Both the position numbers and the translations under genes were made by a program. From assembly GCF_040436345.1 (NCBI RefSeq), contig NC_133220.1, positions 8,384,664 to 8,448,663 on the forward strand: a DNA stretch of 64,000 nucleotides, given 5' to 3'. Source of the stretch: Pagrus major (Eukaryota; Chordata; Actinopteri; Spariformes; Sparidae). The notes beneath the pieces are model-generated. The model saw only the letters and a program-made list of their open reading frames with translations. It was not told the DNA's origin and did not search any database. Positions 11,041-23,120 of the stretch are shown here, piece by piece; the stretch's first letter is position 1, and the number at the start of each line of letters is the position of its first letter.

Positions 11041-12100
11041 ACACCTACACACTGGAGTTACTACCACACAAACTCACATGACCACATTGGTCAAAGATTA
11101 CTGGACTCAATTCTTTGAAATTTGATGGACTTGTTCTTCTGTATGTACAGAAGGCTGTATTTTGTGTGTTTGTGTTTGTGCAAGATGACATTTCCTGAGG
11201 AAATGACAGCAACAATATCTTTCACGTTAAGAAGGAGAACATCTTGTCATGCATGTTGCATGAACAGCATCTGATTGCATCAGCAATTATTATTATACCT
11301 GCCTGTACTTCATGTGTTGGTAGTATATGCTATGATAACATTTGTTATCTTTTGATTGTTATTGATCATTTTGATCAGAAACTTTAACTGTCCTATTTAT
11401 GGACATATTGTCATAATGAACTTTAATCTCTCTGATTAATCAAAACTGATCTGTTGTAAGATCCAAATGTTTATACTTTTTTATAAAAGTTTTGCTTAAT
11501 GTCACAATTTTCCTGTGACACTTTTATGATTCACTTCACGACATGTATTGTTAAAATATAATACAATGGTGATATCTTTAACCTCTTGATTAGTAATGAT
11601 CATTTTGATCCAAATTCTTAATTTGTCCTTTTTATGGACATTTTGTCATATTGGATTTATATCACTTTATGTGATTATTGAAAAATGATCTGTTTTAAGA
11701 TCAATATGTTTATCTTTTTACCGTAAAAGGTTTGTTTAATGTCACACTGTCACAGTTTTCAAGTGACAAAGTTTTACATTTTGAGAGTCAACTTAATTTA
11801 GTGTTCATTCAGAACAATATGATCTGTTGTAAGGTCAGTTTTTACTATTTTATGTTTTGTTTACAAAATACAAATGTTTTGATCCATTTGAGATAAACTC
11901 TTTAAGGACAGTGAGGACTGTGTCCTCAAATATTGTAAATCGTTTGTCTTTTATAAAGACAACTGTTCCTTTACTCTCTCTGAGTACAGTGTGTCTTGTA
12001 GAAATCTACAAGTTGTTGTTGTGATGTATCATCACCTCTAGTTGGAGCTTTCTCACTTCATGTTGATGAATAAACAAACACTGCAAGCTGAAAACTGTGT
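11041..12100 (+). other. Copy 1 3' UTR with chain of short hairpins and poly(A) signal
   Basis: AATAAA is at 12069-12074. Perfect short inverted repeats occur one after another: CTTCTGTATGTACAGAAG (11136-11153), CATTTCCTGAGGAAATG (11189-11205), TCATGCATGTTGCATGA (11247-11263), CTGATTGCATCAG (11271-11283), GATAACATTTGTTATC (11334-11349), TGATCATTTTGATCA (11363-11377), GATCTGTTGTAAGATC (11448-11463), GTCACAATTTTCCTGTGAC (11501-11519) and CTTGTAGAAATCTACAAG (11995-12012). The blocks at about 11345-11530 and 11585-11775 are a diverged tandem pair. Downstream to 12555 is AT-rich spacer with nothing recognised. Confidence 0.75.
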
Positions 12101-12555
12101 GTCATTGAAATTTTTCTTTATAAGTGTCCTCATTATGATGAAAAATAGACTTTAACACATTTCTTCTGTTGACTTTTCCTCTTTTAACTGGTAGATTTCT
12201 CTACAGTCAATAAACCTTTGAAGGACGATTAAATTAAGCCCATTTAGTATTTGCCTATCTTAAGATACCAGTTTACTGTAAATCTAAGTACAATGACACT
12301 TCATTTGATGTCATTAATATGTCACTATCCATAACATGCATAAGACTAAGCATACAATTTGGTTCAATTAAGATATTTGACGAATAGGGATTATAAATGT
12401 CAAGTCATTCTGTTGGTATTTAGAAAGTGAAGTTATCAAAACAAGTGAGAAAAAGTACATTTCAAAGAGATTTTACGGCATCATTATGTTGAAGTAATTG
12501 TCAGTTTCCGTGTTTTAATGTAAAACATTTGAAGATAAGAATTTTTGTCTTCAAA

Positions 12556-12725
12556 GAGGTCAGACATTGTATCTAATGAGATGCATAATACGACACACTT
12601 CTATTGTTCCTCCAGTGAAAGCAGTGAAAAGACAAAGTGTGGGAAACCAGAGGAAACTCACTCACAGAGCCCTGTGGGACAATAGATCCAGACCTTTGCC
12701 CTGAAGAGACAGATTAAAAGAGGAG
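12556..12725 (+). promoter_or_regulatory. Unit 2 enhancer module A
   Basis: In order: taatgagatgcataat (POU-like ATGCATAAT), acacttctattgttcc (Sox-like ATTGTT), TGTGGGAA CSL site at 12638-12645, then gggacaatag (Sox-like, opposite strand). It is kept in all array units at the same relative place. Function inferred from motif content. Confidence 0.7.
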
Positions 12726-13249
12726 TGTGGCTCCAAAACTGAATCTTCAGAAACTATTTCCAATCATAAAAAACAATTTAACTTTTATCTCATGTTAAAA
12801 TTCCCTTCACCAATTTGACATATATTGCCATTTCCTCAAATTAGGGCTGAACAAAGTCAAATGACTATTTGTCAATACAATGAATTAGGGAGATGGATGG
12901 TTATTTGTAATTGCTAATCAATGATATTTGTTGTGTTTGACTTCCATTTCAAGCAGTCTGACATTTTACTTTTGAAAACAAAACACAGGGAAAGTGAAAC
13001 AAATTTCATTGTTGACACAACAGAGATCAGTGTTTTGTTAAAGAAATATGACTTAAACCAAGTGTCACATGTAGACCTCAGTGTATACAGTTTATTTTTA
13101 CAAAAGCATTTAAATGTAATGGGTGATTTCTCTGCTGCTTTTCATTGATCCGAATTTTGACTTTTATCACTCTGAAAATAAATATTGATGAGCTGCAAAT
13201 TGAAAAAAAAGAAAAAAGACAAAAATAATGACCTCGGGGAACAAGAAAG

Positions 13250-13840
13250 AATCCACATGAGTTATATTTGGACACGTGCCCGACTTTCTTTTAATGGGCA
13301 GAGTGTGGGAAAACTGTGGAGAACGGAGTTTAGCGTGATTAGCATCCTCAACCTCACCAGCACCAGCAGCAGCAGCAGACTATTCTCTAAAGGGATTTGG
13401 CACACTTCAGGAAACAGCTGCTCCAACCTCCCACCCTCATCTACAGAGCTGAAATATTATCCAGTTACTGATACAAAGGAACAACTATGATTGAATCATC
13501 TTAATGTTTGACAAGGATTGGATACTGGTCTGCTAAATCACTTGGGCTGATTCTTAATGTAAAATGTTCTAAATAATTTCAAACTTTATAAACTTTCAGA
13601 ACCAGCCAATGGTGTTCTTTCCCTCCAGATGGTTGCTGACGTCAGGCCCTGTTTCTACTACAACACACGCCCGGTATCAGTCACAAAAGCTCCATTCAAA
13701 GTCCTTTTGTTGTTCATTGACCACAGCATTCAGGGAGTCAGTGTGGGAAACTGAGACCAACTTTCTACCCACACTGACTACAAGGCACAAGTCAGGAGAA
13801 AAGACAGTGATACATCTGGACAGCACAATGATTCTTGTTC
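13250..13840 (+). promoter_or_regulatory. Unit 2 enhancer modules B and C, alpha class
   Basis: Module B (13250-13492) holds TGTGGGAA at 13304-13311, gattagcatcctcaac and tttggcacacttcaggaaac. Module C (13600-13840) holds agccaatgg (CCAAT), tttccctccagatggttgct, CRE TGACGTCA, ttttgttgttcattgacc (Sox-like) and TGTGGGAA at 13742-13749. AT-rich sequence between A and B (12726-13249) and between C and D (13841-14480) shows nothing recognisable. Confidence 0.7.
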
Positions 13841-14480
13841 TCAGGGTTTTTAAAATAACTTCAGCACATCATGAGGATCGCACTATTTTTAATAACCGAG
13901 AGACATGATTTTATAAAATACAGGATTTAATTAGAAAAACTAAATTTGTGTTTAACAAATAATGTGACTTTAAATTAAAGACAAAGTAAACAATAATATG
14001 GCACCTGCTATGTTTTCAGTCATGGCACAGATAAATCAGTTTGTTTTGTCCAAACAACAGTTCAAACTTCAAAAATGATTAAAAATACATTTTATTGAAT
14101 TTTCGATCAATCGTCTGTTTCCGAAACTGATTGTTTCGAGCTGAACTTGTATAAACTCTGGGATGGATTAGTTTGCAACAAAACATCATATTTTATTCAC
14201 TCTTCATATGTGTTTATGCAAAAATCTTAGTCTGGAAAGTAACTTGTAACTAAAGCTGTCAGTTATATAGTTATAGGAAAGTAAAACATATAATACTTTT
14301 CTCTGAGATGTAGTGAAGTAGAAGTAACAGTTGCTTGGAAAGAAGATACTCATGTACAGTACAAGCACTGTAAATTTGTACTTAAGGATAGGACCTGAGT
14401 CAGTGTACTTAATTTCATCCCACTGGTGGTAATATTTAAGTTATAATAAACTTTTGAGCCAAGATGCACTTAACTTTGTG

Positions 14481-14863
14481 TCTCCCACGTGTGCGATGGG
14501 ATGATGAGCGTGTGCTCATTCAAAGTCATTGATCTCAGCATCAGGCATCAGATCTGCTCTCTCTACAGGGTCACCACTTTCCCAGATTCACACAGAGCTC
14601 TGTGAGTCTCTCTCCATCAACCCCCCCAGTCTTCCACCTGTTCCCCTGAGATATAACTATTGTCCTCACATCAATAAAACCATTTGGCGTGTGTAACCCT
14701 TTATTGTCTCACCAAGCTCTCTGATTGGCTAAGACTGTGAGAAACTTCAACCAGACCAAGACCCACACATTCATATGGAGATGTGGGACTATAAATAGGA
14801 GGGATGAAGCCAGCAGAGATCAGATTCTCTCTACAGAGACCTCTACAGCACAGAGATCCAGCC
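14481..14863 (+). promoter_or_regulatory. Unit 2 module D, core promoter and 5' UTR
   Basis: CACGTG E-box in tcccacgtgtg near 14485, cagcatcaggcatcagatct, ctctgattggct CCAAT box, CSL-like TGTGAGAA at 14736-14743, E-box catatg, TATAAATA at 14790-14797. The CACGTG could serve Hes/Hey autorepression. Confidence 0.75.
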
Positions 14864-15372
14864 ATGGCACCTACAATCACTGCAGCAATGACCAATTCTC
14901 AGGAGCATCTCACTCTGACCCACAAGGTAAATTCAAGATTCAACAACATTTAAATATTGTTAATGACAGGTTGTCTTTGTTCATGCTCACACTTGACTCC
15001 AGAATAAGTTGATTAATGATTTTCTTCTTCTTTCTGCAGCTCAGAAAGCCTCTGGTGGAGAAGTTACGCAGAGAGCGAATCAACAGCAGCATTGAGCAGC
15101 TCAAGTCTCTCCTGGGTCCAGACTTCCTCAAACAGCAGCCAGACTCCAAGCTGGAGAAAGCAGACATCCTGGAGATGACAGTTTGTGTCCTGAGACGACT
15201 GCAGCAGCAGCATCAACAGCAGAGAAGACTGCTGAACCACTTCAACAAGCTGCAGTCTTCCTCTGATAACAACCTGACAGAGGCTGACTTCTCTCCTCTG
15301 AGCTCCACAGTCCAGACCAGCATCACCAAAGACAAGAGTCCAGTCAACAGCGCCCTCTGGAGGCCGTGGTAG
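14864..15372 (+). CDS. hes5-like: Hes5-like bHLH-WRPW repressor, Orange-deficient, array copy 2
   Basis: Exons 14864-14926 and 15040-15372; 131 aa, protein identical to copies 1 and 10. Same 113-bp intron with near-identical sequence. The whole unit from the gene to about 14 kb on either side is nearly the same as unit 3, so units 2 and 3 are among the youngest duplicates. Domain layout is as in copy 1: basic region 22-36, HLH to about 75, Gln run with one His (QQQHQQQ), WRPW end. The start is fixed by the Kozak context and by the TATA box 74 bp upstream. Confidence 0.93.
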
Positions 15373-16430
15373 ACACCTACACACTGGAGTTACTACCACA
15401 CAAACTCACATGACCACATTGGTCAAAGATTACTGGACTCAATTCTTTGAAATTTGATGGACTTGTTCTTCTGTATGTACAGAAGGCTGTATTTTGTGTG
15501 TTTGTGTTTGTGCAAGATGACATTTCCTGAGGAAATGACAGCAACAATATCTTTCAAGTTAAGAAGGAGAACATCTTGTCATGCATGTTGCATGAACAAC
15601 ATCTGATTGCATCAGCAATTATTATTATACCTGCCTGTACTTCATGTGTTGGTAGTATATGCTATGATAACATTTGTTATCTCTTGATTGTTATTGATCA
15701 TTTTGATCAGAAACTTTAACTGTCCTTTTTATGGACATATTGTCATAATGAACTTTAATCTCTCTGATTAATCAAAACTGATCTGTTGTAAGATCCAAAT
15801 GTTTATACTTTTTTATAAAAGTTTATTTTACTGTCACAATTTTCCTGTGACACTTTTATGATTCACTTCACGACATATATTGTTAAAATATAATATGGTG
15901 ATATCTGTAACCTCTTGATTAGTAATGATCATTTTGATCCAAATTCTTAATTTGTCCATTTTATGGACATTTTGTCATATTGGACTTATATCACTTTATG
16001 TGATTATTGAAAAATGATCTGTTTTAAGATCAATATGTTTATCTTTTTACTGTAAAAGGTTTGTTTAATGTCACACTGTCACAGTTTTCAAGTGACAAAG
16101 TTTTACATTTTGAGTCAACTTAATTTAGTGTTCATTCAGAACGATGTGATCTGTTTCAAGGTCAGTTTTTACTATTTTATGTTTTGTTTACAAAATACAA
16201 ATGTTTTGATCCATTTGAGATAAACTCTTTAAGGACAGTGAGGACTGTGTCCTCAAATATTGTAAATCATTTGTCTTTTATAAAGACAGCTGTTCCTTTA
16301 CTCTCTCTGAGTACAGTGTGTCTTGTAGAAATCTACAAGTTGTTGTTGTGATGTATCATCACCTCTAGTTGGAGCTTTCTCACTTCATGTTGATGAATAA
16401 ACAAACACTGCAAGCTGAAAACTGTGTGCC
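15373..16430 (+). other. Copy 2 3' UTR, hairpin chain and poly(A) signal
   Basis: AATAAA at 16396-16401. The hairpin series matches copy 1; some sequences outside the arms differ (for example tatggtgatatctgtaacc). Spacer to 16881 is almost identical to 12100-12555. Confidence 0.72.
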
Positions 16431-16881
16431 ATTGAAATTTTTCTTTATAAGTGTCCTCATTATGATGAAAAATAGACTTTAACACATTTCTTCTGTTGAC
16501 TTTTCCTCTTTTAACTGGTAGATTTCTCTACAGTCAATAAACCTTTGAAGGACGATTAAATTAAGCCCATTTAGTATTTGCCTATCTTAAGATACCAGTT
16601 TACTGTAAATCTAAGTACAATGACACTTCATTTGATGTCATTAATATGTCACTATCCATAACATGCATAAGACTAAGCATACAATTTGGTTCAATTAAGA
16701 TATTTGACGAATAGGGATTATAAATGTCAAGTCATTCTGTTGGTATTTAGAAAGTGAAGTTATCAAAACAAGTGAGAAAAAGTACATTTCAAAGAGATTT
16801 TACGGCATCATTATGTTGAAGTAATTGTCAGTTTCCGTGTTTTAATGTAAAACATTTGAAGATAAGAATTTTTGTCTTCAA

Positions 16882-17052
16882 AGAGGTCAGACATTGTATC
16901 TAATGAGATGCATAATACGACACACTTCTATTGTTCCTCTAGTGAAAGCAGTGAAAAGACAAAGTGTGGGAAACCAGAGGAAACTCACTCACAGAGCCCT
17001 GTGGGACAATAGGTCCAGACCTTTGCCCTGAAGGGACAGATTAAAAGAGGAG
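16882..17052 (+). promoter_or_regulatory. Unit 3 enhancer module A
   Basis: Near-identical to unit 2 module A: POU-like atgcataat, Sox-like ctattgttcc, gtgtgggaaacc CSL site and gggacaatagg. Confidence 0.68.
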
Positions 17053-17572
17053 TGTGGCTCCAAAACTGAATCTTCAGAAACTATTTCCAATCATAAAAAA
17101 CAATTTAACTTTTATCTCATGTTAAAATTCCCTCCACCAATTTGACATATATTGCCATTTCCTCAAATTAGGGTTGAACAAAGTCAAATGACTATTTGTC
17201 AATACAATGAATTAGGGAGATGGATGGTTATTTGTAATTGCTAATCAATGATATTTGTTGTGTTTGACTTCCATTTCAAGCCGTCTGACATTTTACTTTT
17301 GAAAACAAAACACAGGGAAAGTGAAACAAATTTCATCAATGACACAACAGAGATCAGTGTTTTGTTAAAGAAATATGACTAAAACCAAGTGTCACATGTA
17401 GACCTCAGTGTATACAGTTTTTTTTTTACAAAAGCATTTAAATGTAATGGGTGATTTCTCTGCTGCTTTTCATTGATCCGACTTTTGACTTTTATCACTG
17501 AAAATAAATATTGGTGAGCTGCAAATTGAAAAAAAGAAAAAAGACAAAAATAATGACCTCGGGGAACAAGAA

Positions 17573-18165
17573 AGAATCCACATGAGTTATATTTGGACAC
17601 GTGCCCGACTTTCTTTAAATGGGCAGAGTGTGGGAAAACTGTGGAGAACGGAGTTTAGCATGATTAGCATCCTCAACCCCACCAGCACCAGCAGCAGCAG
17701 CAGCAGCAGACTATTCTCTAAAGGGATTTGGCACACTTCAGGAAACAGCTGCTCCAACCTCCCACCCTCATCTACAGAGCTGAAATATTATCCAGTTACT
17801 GATACAAAGGAACAACTATGATTGAATCATCTTAATGTTTGACAAGGATTGGATACTGGTCTGCTAAATCACTTGGGCTGATTCTTAATGTAAAATTTTC
17901 TAAATAATTTCAAACTTTACAAACTTTCAGAACCAGCCAATGGTGTTCTTTCCCTCCAGATGGTTGCTGACGTCAGGCCCTGTTTCTACTACAACACACA
18001 CCCGGTATCAGTCACAAAAGCTCCATTCAAAGTCCTTTTGTTGTTCATTGACCACAGCATTCAGGGAGTCAGTGTGGGAAACTGAGACCAACTTTCTACC
18101 CACACTGACTACAAGGCACAAGTCAGGAGAAAAGACAGTGATACATCTGGACAGCACAATGATTC
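17573..18165 (+). promoter_or_regulatory. Unit 3 enhancer modules B and C, alpha class
   Basis: Module B 17573-17825, with one more CAG-type repeat unit (agcagcagcagcagcag) than unit 2. Module C about 17931-18165 keeps TGACGTCA and gtgtgggaaactg. Sequence 17053-17572 repeats the unit 2 spacer. Between C and D this unit lacks roughly 120 bp present in unit 2 at about 13965-14085. Confidence 0.68.
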
Positions 18166-18739
18166 TTGTTCTCAGGGTTTTTAAAATAACTCTTCAGCAC
18201 ATCATGAGGATCGCACTATTTTTAATAACCAAGGGACATGATTTTATAAAAAACAGGATTTAATTCGAAAAACTAAATTTGTGTTTAACAAATAATGTGT
18301 TCAAACTTATAAAAATGAGTAAAAATAAATTAAATTAAAAATAAATTTCATTTCATTTTCAATTAATCAACTGTTTCCGAAACTGATTGTTTCGGGCTGA
18401 ACTTGTATAAACTCTGGGGTGGTTTAATTTACAACAACACATCATATTTTATTCACTCTTCATATGTGATTATGCAAAAATCTTAATCTGGAAAGTAACT
18501 TGTAACTAAAGCTGTCAGTTATATAGTTATAGGAAAGTAAAACGTACCATACTTCTCTCTGAGATGTAGTGAAGTAGAAGTAACAGTTGCTTGGAAAGGA
18601 GATACTCAAGTACAGTACAAGCACTGTAAATTTGTACTTAAGGATAGGACCTGAGTAAATGTACTTAATTACATCCCACTGCTGGTAATATTTAAGTTAT
18701 AATAAACTTTTGAGCCAAGACACACTTAACTTTGTGTCT

Positions 18740-19118
18740 CCCACGTGTGTGATGTGATGATGAGCGTGTGCTCATTCAAAGTCATTGATCCCAGCATCAG
18801 GCAGCAGATCTGCTCTCTCTACAGGGTCACCACTTTCCCAGATTCACACAGAGCTCTGTGAGTTTCTCTCCATCACCCCCCCAGTCCTCCACCTGTTCCC
18901 CTGAGATTTAACTATTGTCCTCACATTAATAAAACCATTTGGCGTGTGTAACCCTTTATTGTCTCACCAAGCTCTCTGATTGGCTGAGACTGTGAGAAAC
19001 TTCAACCAGACCAAGACCCACACATTCATATGGAGATGTGGGACTATAAATAGGAGGGATGAAGCCAGCAGAGATCAGATTCTCTCTACAGAGAGCTCTA
19101 CAGCACAGAGATCCAGCC
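18740..19118 (+). promoter_or_regulatory. Unit 3 module D, core promoter and 5' UTR
   Basis: CACGTG in tcccacgtgtg, cagatctg, gattggct, CSL-like tgtgagaa, TATAAATA at 19045-19052. Confidence 0.75.
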
Positions 19119-19624
19119 ATGGCACCTACAATCACTGCAGCAATGACCAATTCTCAGGAGCATCTCATTCTGACCCACAAGGTAAATTCAAGATTCAACA
19201 ACATTTAAATATTGTTAATGACAGGTTGTCTTTGTTCATGCTCACACTTGACTCCAGAATAAGTTGATTAATGATTTTCTTCTTCTTTCTGCAGCTCAGA
19301 AAGCCTCTGGTGGAGAAGTTACGTAGAGAGCGAATCAACAGCAGCATTGAGCAGCTCAAGTCTCTCCTGGGTCCAGACTTCCTCAAACAGCAGCCAGACT
19401 CCAAGCTGGAGAAAGCAGACATCCTGGAGATGACAGTTTGTGTCCTGAGACGACTGCAGCAGCAGCATCAACAGAGAAGACTGCTGAACCACTTCAACAA
19501 ACTGCAGTCTTCCTCTGATAACAACCTGACAGAGGCTGACTTCTCTCCTCTGAGCTCCACAGTCCAGACCAGCATCACCAAAGACAAGAGTCCAGTCAAC
19601 AGCGCCCTCTGGAGGCCCTGGTAG
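19119..19624 (+). CDS. hes5-like: Hes5-like bHLH-WRPW repressor, Orange-deficient, array copy 3
   Basis: Exons 19119-19181 and 19295-19624; 130 aa. It differs from copy 1 by Thr17 to Ile in exon 1 (ctc att ctg) and by one fewer Gln in the tract that replaces the Orange core (QQQHQQRR). The last coding stretch reads aggccctggtag instead of aggccgtggtag, still encoding WRPW. Basic region, HLH and intron are unchanged. The frame is intact and the gene looks functional. Confidence 0.92.
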
Positions 19625-21000
19625 ACACCTACACACTGGAGTTACTACCACACAAACTCACATGACCACATTGGTCAAAGATTACTGGACTCAATTCTTT
19701 GAAATTTGATGGACTTGTTCTTCTGTATGTACAGAAGGCTGTATTTTGTGTGTTTGTGTTTGTGCAAGATGACATTTCCTGAGGAAATGACAGCAACAAT
19801 ATCTTTCAAGTTAAGAAAGAGAACATCTTGTCATGCATGTTGCATGAACAACATCTGATTGCATCAGCAATTATTATTATACCTGCCTGTACTTCATGTG
19901 TTGGTAGTATATGCTATGATAACATTTGTTATCTTTTGATTGTTATTGATCATTTTGATCAGAAGCCTTAACTGTCCTTTTTATGGACATATTGTCATAA
20001 TGAACTTCAATCTCTCTGATTAATCAAAACTGATCTGTTGTAAGATCCAAATGTTTATACTTTTTTATAAAAGGTTATTTTACTGTCACAATTTTCCTGT
20101 GACACTTTTATGATTCACTTCACAACATGTATTGTTAAAATATAATACAATTGTGATATCTTTAACCTCTTGATTAGTGATGATCATTTTGATGCAAATT
20201 CTAAATTTGTCCTTTTTATGGACATTTTGTCATATTGGACTTACATCACTTTATGTGATTATTGAAAAATGATCTGTTTTAAGATCAATATGTTTATCTT
20301 TTTACTGTAAAAGGTTTGTTTGATGTCACACTGTCACAGTTTTTAGTGACAATGTAATTTTTACATTTTGAGAATCATTTACTTCAATGGTTATTAAGAA
20401 CAATGTGATCTGTTTTAAGGTCAGTTTTTATTATCTTTTGTTTTGTTCACAAACTACAAATGTTTTGATCCATATGAGAAGAAAAAAACTATCTAAGGAC
20501 AGTGAGGACTGTGTCCTCAAATATTGTAATATTGGACTTTTCCTCACTTTATGTGATTGTTGATAAATGATCTGTTTTAAGATCAATGTGTTTATCTTTT
20601 AACAGTAAAAGGTTTGTTTACTGTCACACTGTCACAGTTTTCAGTGACAATTTAAGAAAACACTTAATTTAGTGTTCGTTCAGAATGATGTGATCTGTTG
20701 TAAGGTCAGTTTTTACTATTTTATGTTTTGTTTCCAAACTACAAATGTTTTGATCCATTTGGGAAAATCTCTCAAAGGACAGTGAGGACTGTGTCCTCAA
20801 ATATTGTAAATCGTTTGTCTTTTATAAAGACAGCTGTTCCTTTACTCTCTCTGAGTACAGTGTGTCTTGTAGAAATCTACAAGTTGTTGTTGTGATGCAT
20901 CATCACCTCTAGATGGAGCTTTCTCACTTTATGTGGCTCATTGTGCCTTGTTGAATAAACAAACACTGCAAGCTGAAAATGTTGTCTCCTCATGTCATTG
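19625..21000 (+). other. Copy 3 3' UTR, longer than others by an internal block duplication
   Basis: AATAAA at 20954-20959. The aggacagtgaggactgtgtc block occurs twice (about 20498 and 20778), and between them are extra copies of the gatctgttttaagatc and gtcacactgtcacag blocks, so the UTR is about 300 bp longer. Spacer to 21344 holds nothing recognised. Confidence 0.72.
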
Positions 21001-21344
21001 TGTGTCATGGTAACAATCTTTATGATGATGAAAGACAGACTTTATATAGTTATTTTGTCAACTTCACTCAGCTGATAGATGTCTACATCACTGTTCCTAC
21101 ATCTTACTGAAAACTCAAGATACATTTAAGCACCTAAATTAATTATTTCTCCATAACATACCTGTTTAAAGGAAATATGAACATAATAATGTGGTTCAAT
21201 TACAATTTCTGATGAAAAGGGGTTAAAATGAACTCAAAGAAAACTAAAACCTTTCCAATACTGAGACAATTCAGCTGCAGCATCCTTTAGTGTCATTGTA
21301 AGTTTCTATTTTAAAGTTTAAAGTTAAGAATTTATCTCTTTAAA

Positions 21345-21518
21345 GACTTCAGACATTGTATCTAATGAGATGCATAATACGACACACTTCTATTGTTCCT
21401 CCAGTGAAAGCAGTGAAAGGACAAAGTGTGGGAAACCAGAGGAAACTCACTCACAGAGCCCTGTGGGACAATAGGTCCAGACCTTTGCCCTGAAGAGACA
21501 GATTAAAAGAGGAGTGTG
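21345..21518 (+). promoter_or_regulatory. Unit 4 enhancer module A
   Basis: Same motif order as unit 2: atgcataat, ctattgttcc, gtgtgggaaacc, gggacaatagg. The downstream spacer (21519-22044) is clearly diverged from units 2 and 3. Confidence 0.68.
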
Positions 21519-22044
21519 GCTCCAAAACTGAATCTTCAGAATATGTTTCACATCACATGCAACATTTGAACTATTTTTCATGATGATAAAATCTCCTTTA
21601 CCAATTTTACATGTATTGCCATTCACTAAAGTTTAGGTTAACACACTCACCAAAAGTGTTTCTGTCAGTTGAGTGAATTATGAAAATGGATTATTATGTA
21701 GAATCTAAAATTTAAGTTATTTGGATTGTTTATTTTCACTTATATTTGAGGCCTTATTACATTTTGCTTTTGACACTGGAAAAGAGAAAAATGTCTGGTG
21801 TAATATTGGGCTGACAGAGGTCGGTGTTATGTCGAAATATATGACAAAAACCAAGTAACACATGTTGTACTGAGTTAATGAAGTTTACTTTTACAAAATA
21901 CATTTTCCAAGTATTAAAATGAAAGAGGTGATTTCTCTGCGTATGTGATTTTATATATATTTAAAATTTAATCTTGATAAGCTGTAAACTTCAAAAAGAA
22001 AAAGAAATAACACAATGCCCTCCAAGAGAGAGAAAATCCTCTCT

Positions 22045-22640
22045 CAAAAGTCATATCTAGACTTGGACACGTGCCCGACTTGCTTTTAATGGGCAGAGTG
22101 TGGGAAAACTGTGGAGAACCAAGTTTAGCGTGATTAGCATCCTCAACCCCACCACCAGCACCACCAGCAGCAGCAGACTATTCTCTAAAGGGATTTGGCA
22201 CACTTCAGGAAACAGCTGCTCCAACCTCCCACTTTCATCTACAGAGCTGAAATATTATCCAGTTACTGATACAAAGGAACAACTATGATTGGATCATCAA
22301 ACTGCATGACAAGCACTGGAAACTGACAAATTAATTTTCAAAATCAATTAAACTGGTTCTAATGTGATAAATATAATCAAAATTTCAAACTTTACAAACT
22401 TTCAGAACCAGCCAATGGTGTTCTTTCCCTCCAGATGGTTGCTGACGTCAGGCCCTGTTTCTACTACAACACACGCCCGGTATCAGTCACAAAAGCTCCA
22501 TTCAAAGTCCTTTTGTTGTTCATTGACCACAGCATTCAGGGAGGGTGTGGGAAACTGAGACCAACTTTCTACCCACACTGACTACAAGGCACAAGTCAGG
22601 AGACAAGACAGTGATACATCTGGACAGCACAATGATTCTT
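22045..22640 (+). promoter_or_regulatory. Unit 4 enhancer modules B and C, alpha class
   Basis: Module B about 22060-22290 with gtgtgggaaaactg. Module C about 22407-22640 with CCAAT, TGACGTCA, and a CSL site in gggagggtgtgggaaactg, a few bases shorter than the alpha consensus. 22641-23120 is AT-rich with nothing recognised. Confidence 0.68.
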
Positions 22641-23120
22641 GTTCTCAGGGTTTGGTTGTTTTTTCAAATGACTTCAGAATATATCTTGAGGATCACATAC
22701 ATTTAAATACCTGATAGAACTGACATTATAAAAATACATTAATTTTTTTGTTTTTAAATTCAAGAAAAAAAACAACGCATTTACTAAACGAACATTGAAA
22801 TTGAATTATCAAGACCAAATAGATGATAATTGGCATGAATGGCACTTGCTATGTTTTAGGTTAGGACATAATAAAATCATTTATATGAAAAAAATCTATT
22901 TCCACTGATTATTTAATTCAAAAAATGATTTCATGTAAAAAAGAAATCTGAAAATTAATGAGTGACCAAAGCTGTCAATTATAGAAGAAAAAATACAAAA
23001 TATTGCAGGTACTTATAATTTTAGAAAAGGACTGAAGGGAAAGGAATGTAATTACATCCCACTACTGGTAATATTTAAGTTAAAATAAACCCTTTAGCCG
23101 AAATGCAACTAACTGTCTAT

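Noticed and set aside
10732-11067. Antisense 111-aa open frame ([16 protein letters not shown]...) conserved in every array copy
   Set aside because: It is the reverse-strand shadow of exon 2; its conservation follows from that of the bHLH coding sequence, and it overlaps WRPW codons and stop.
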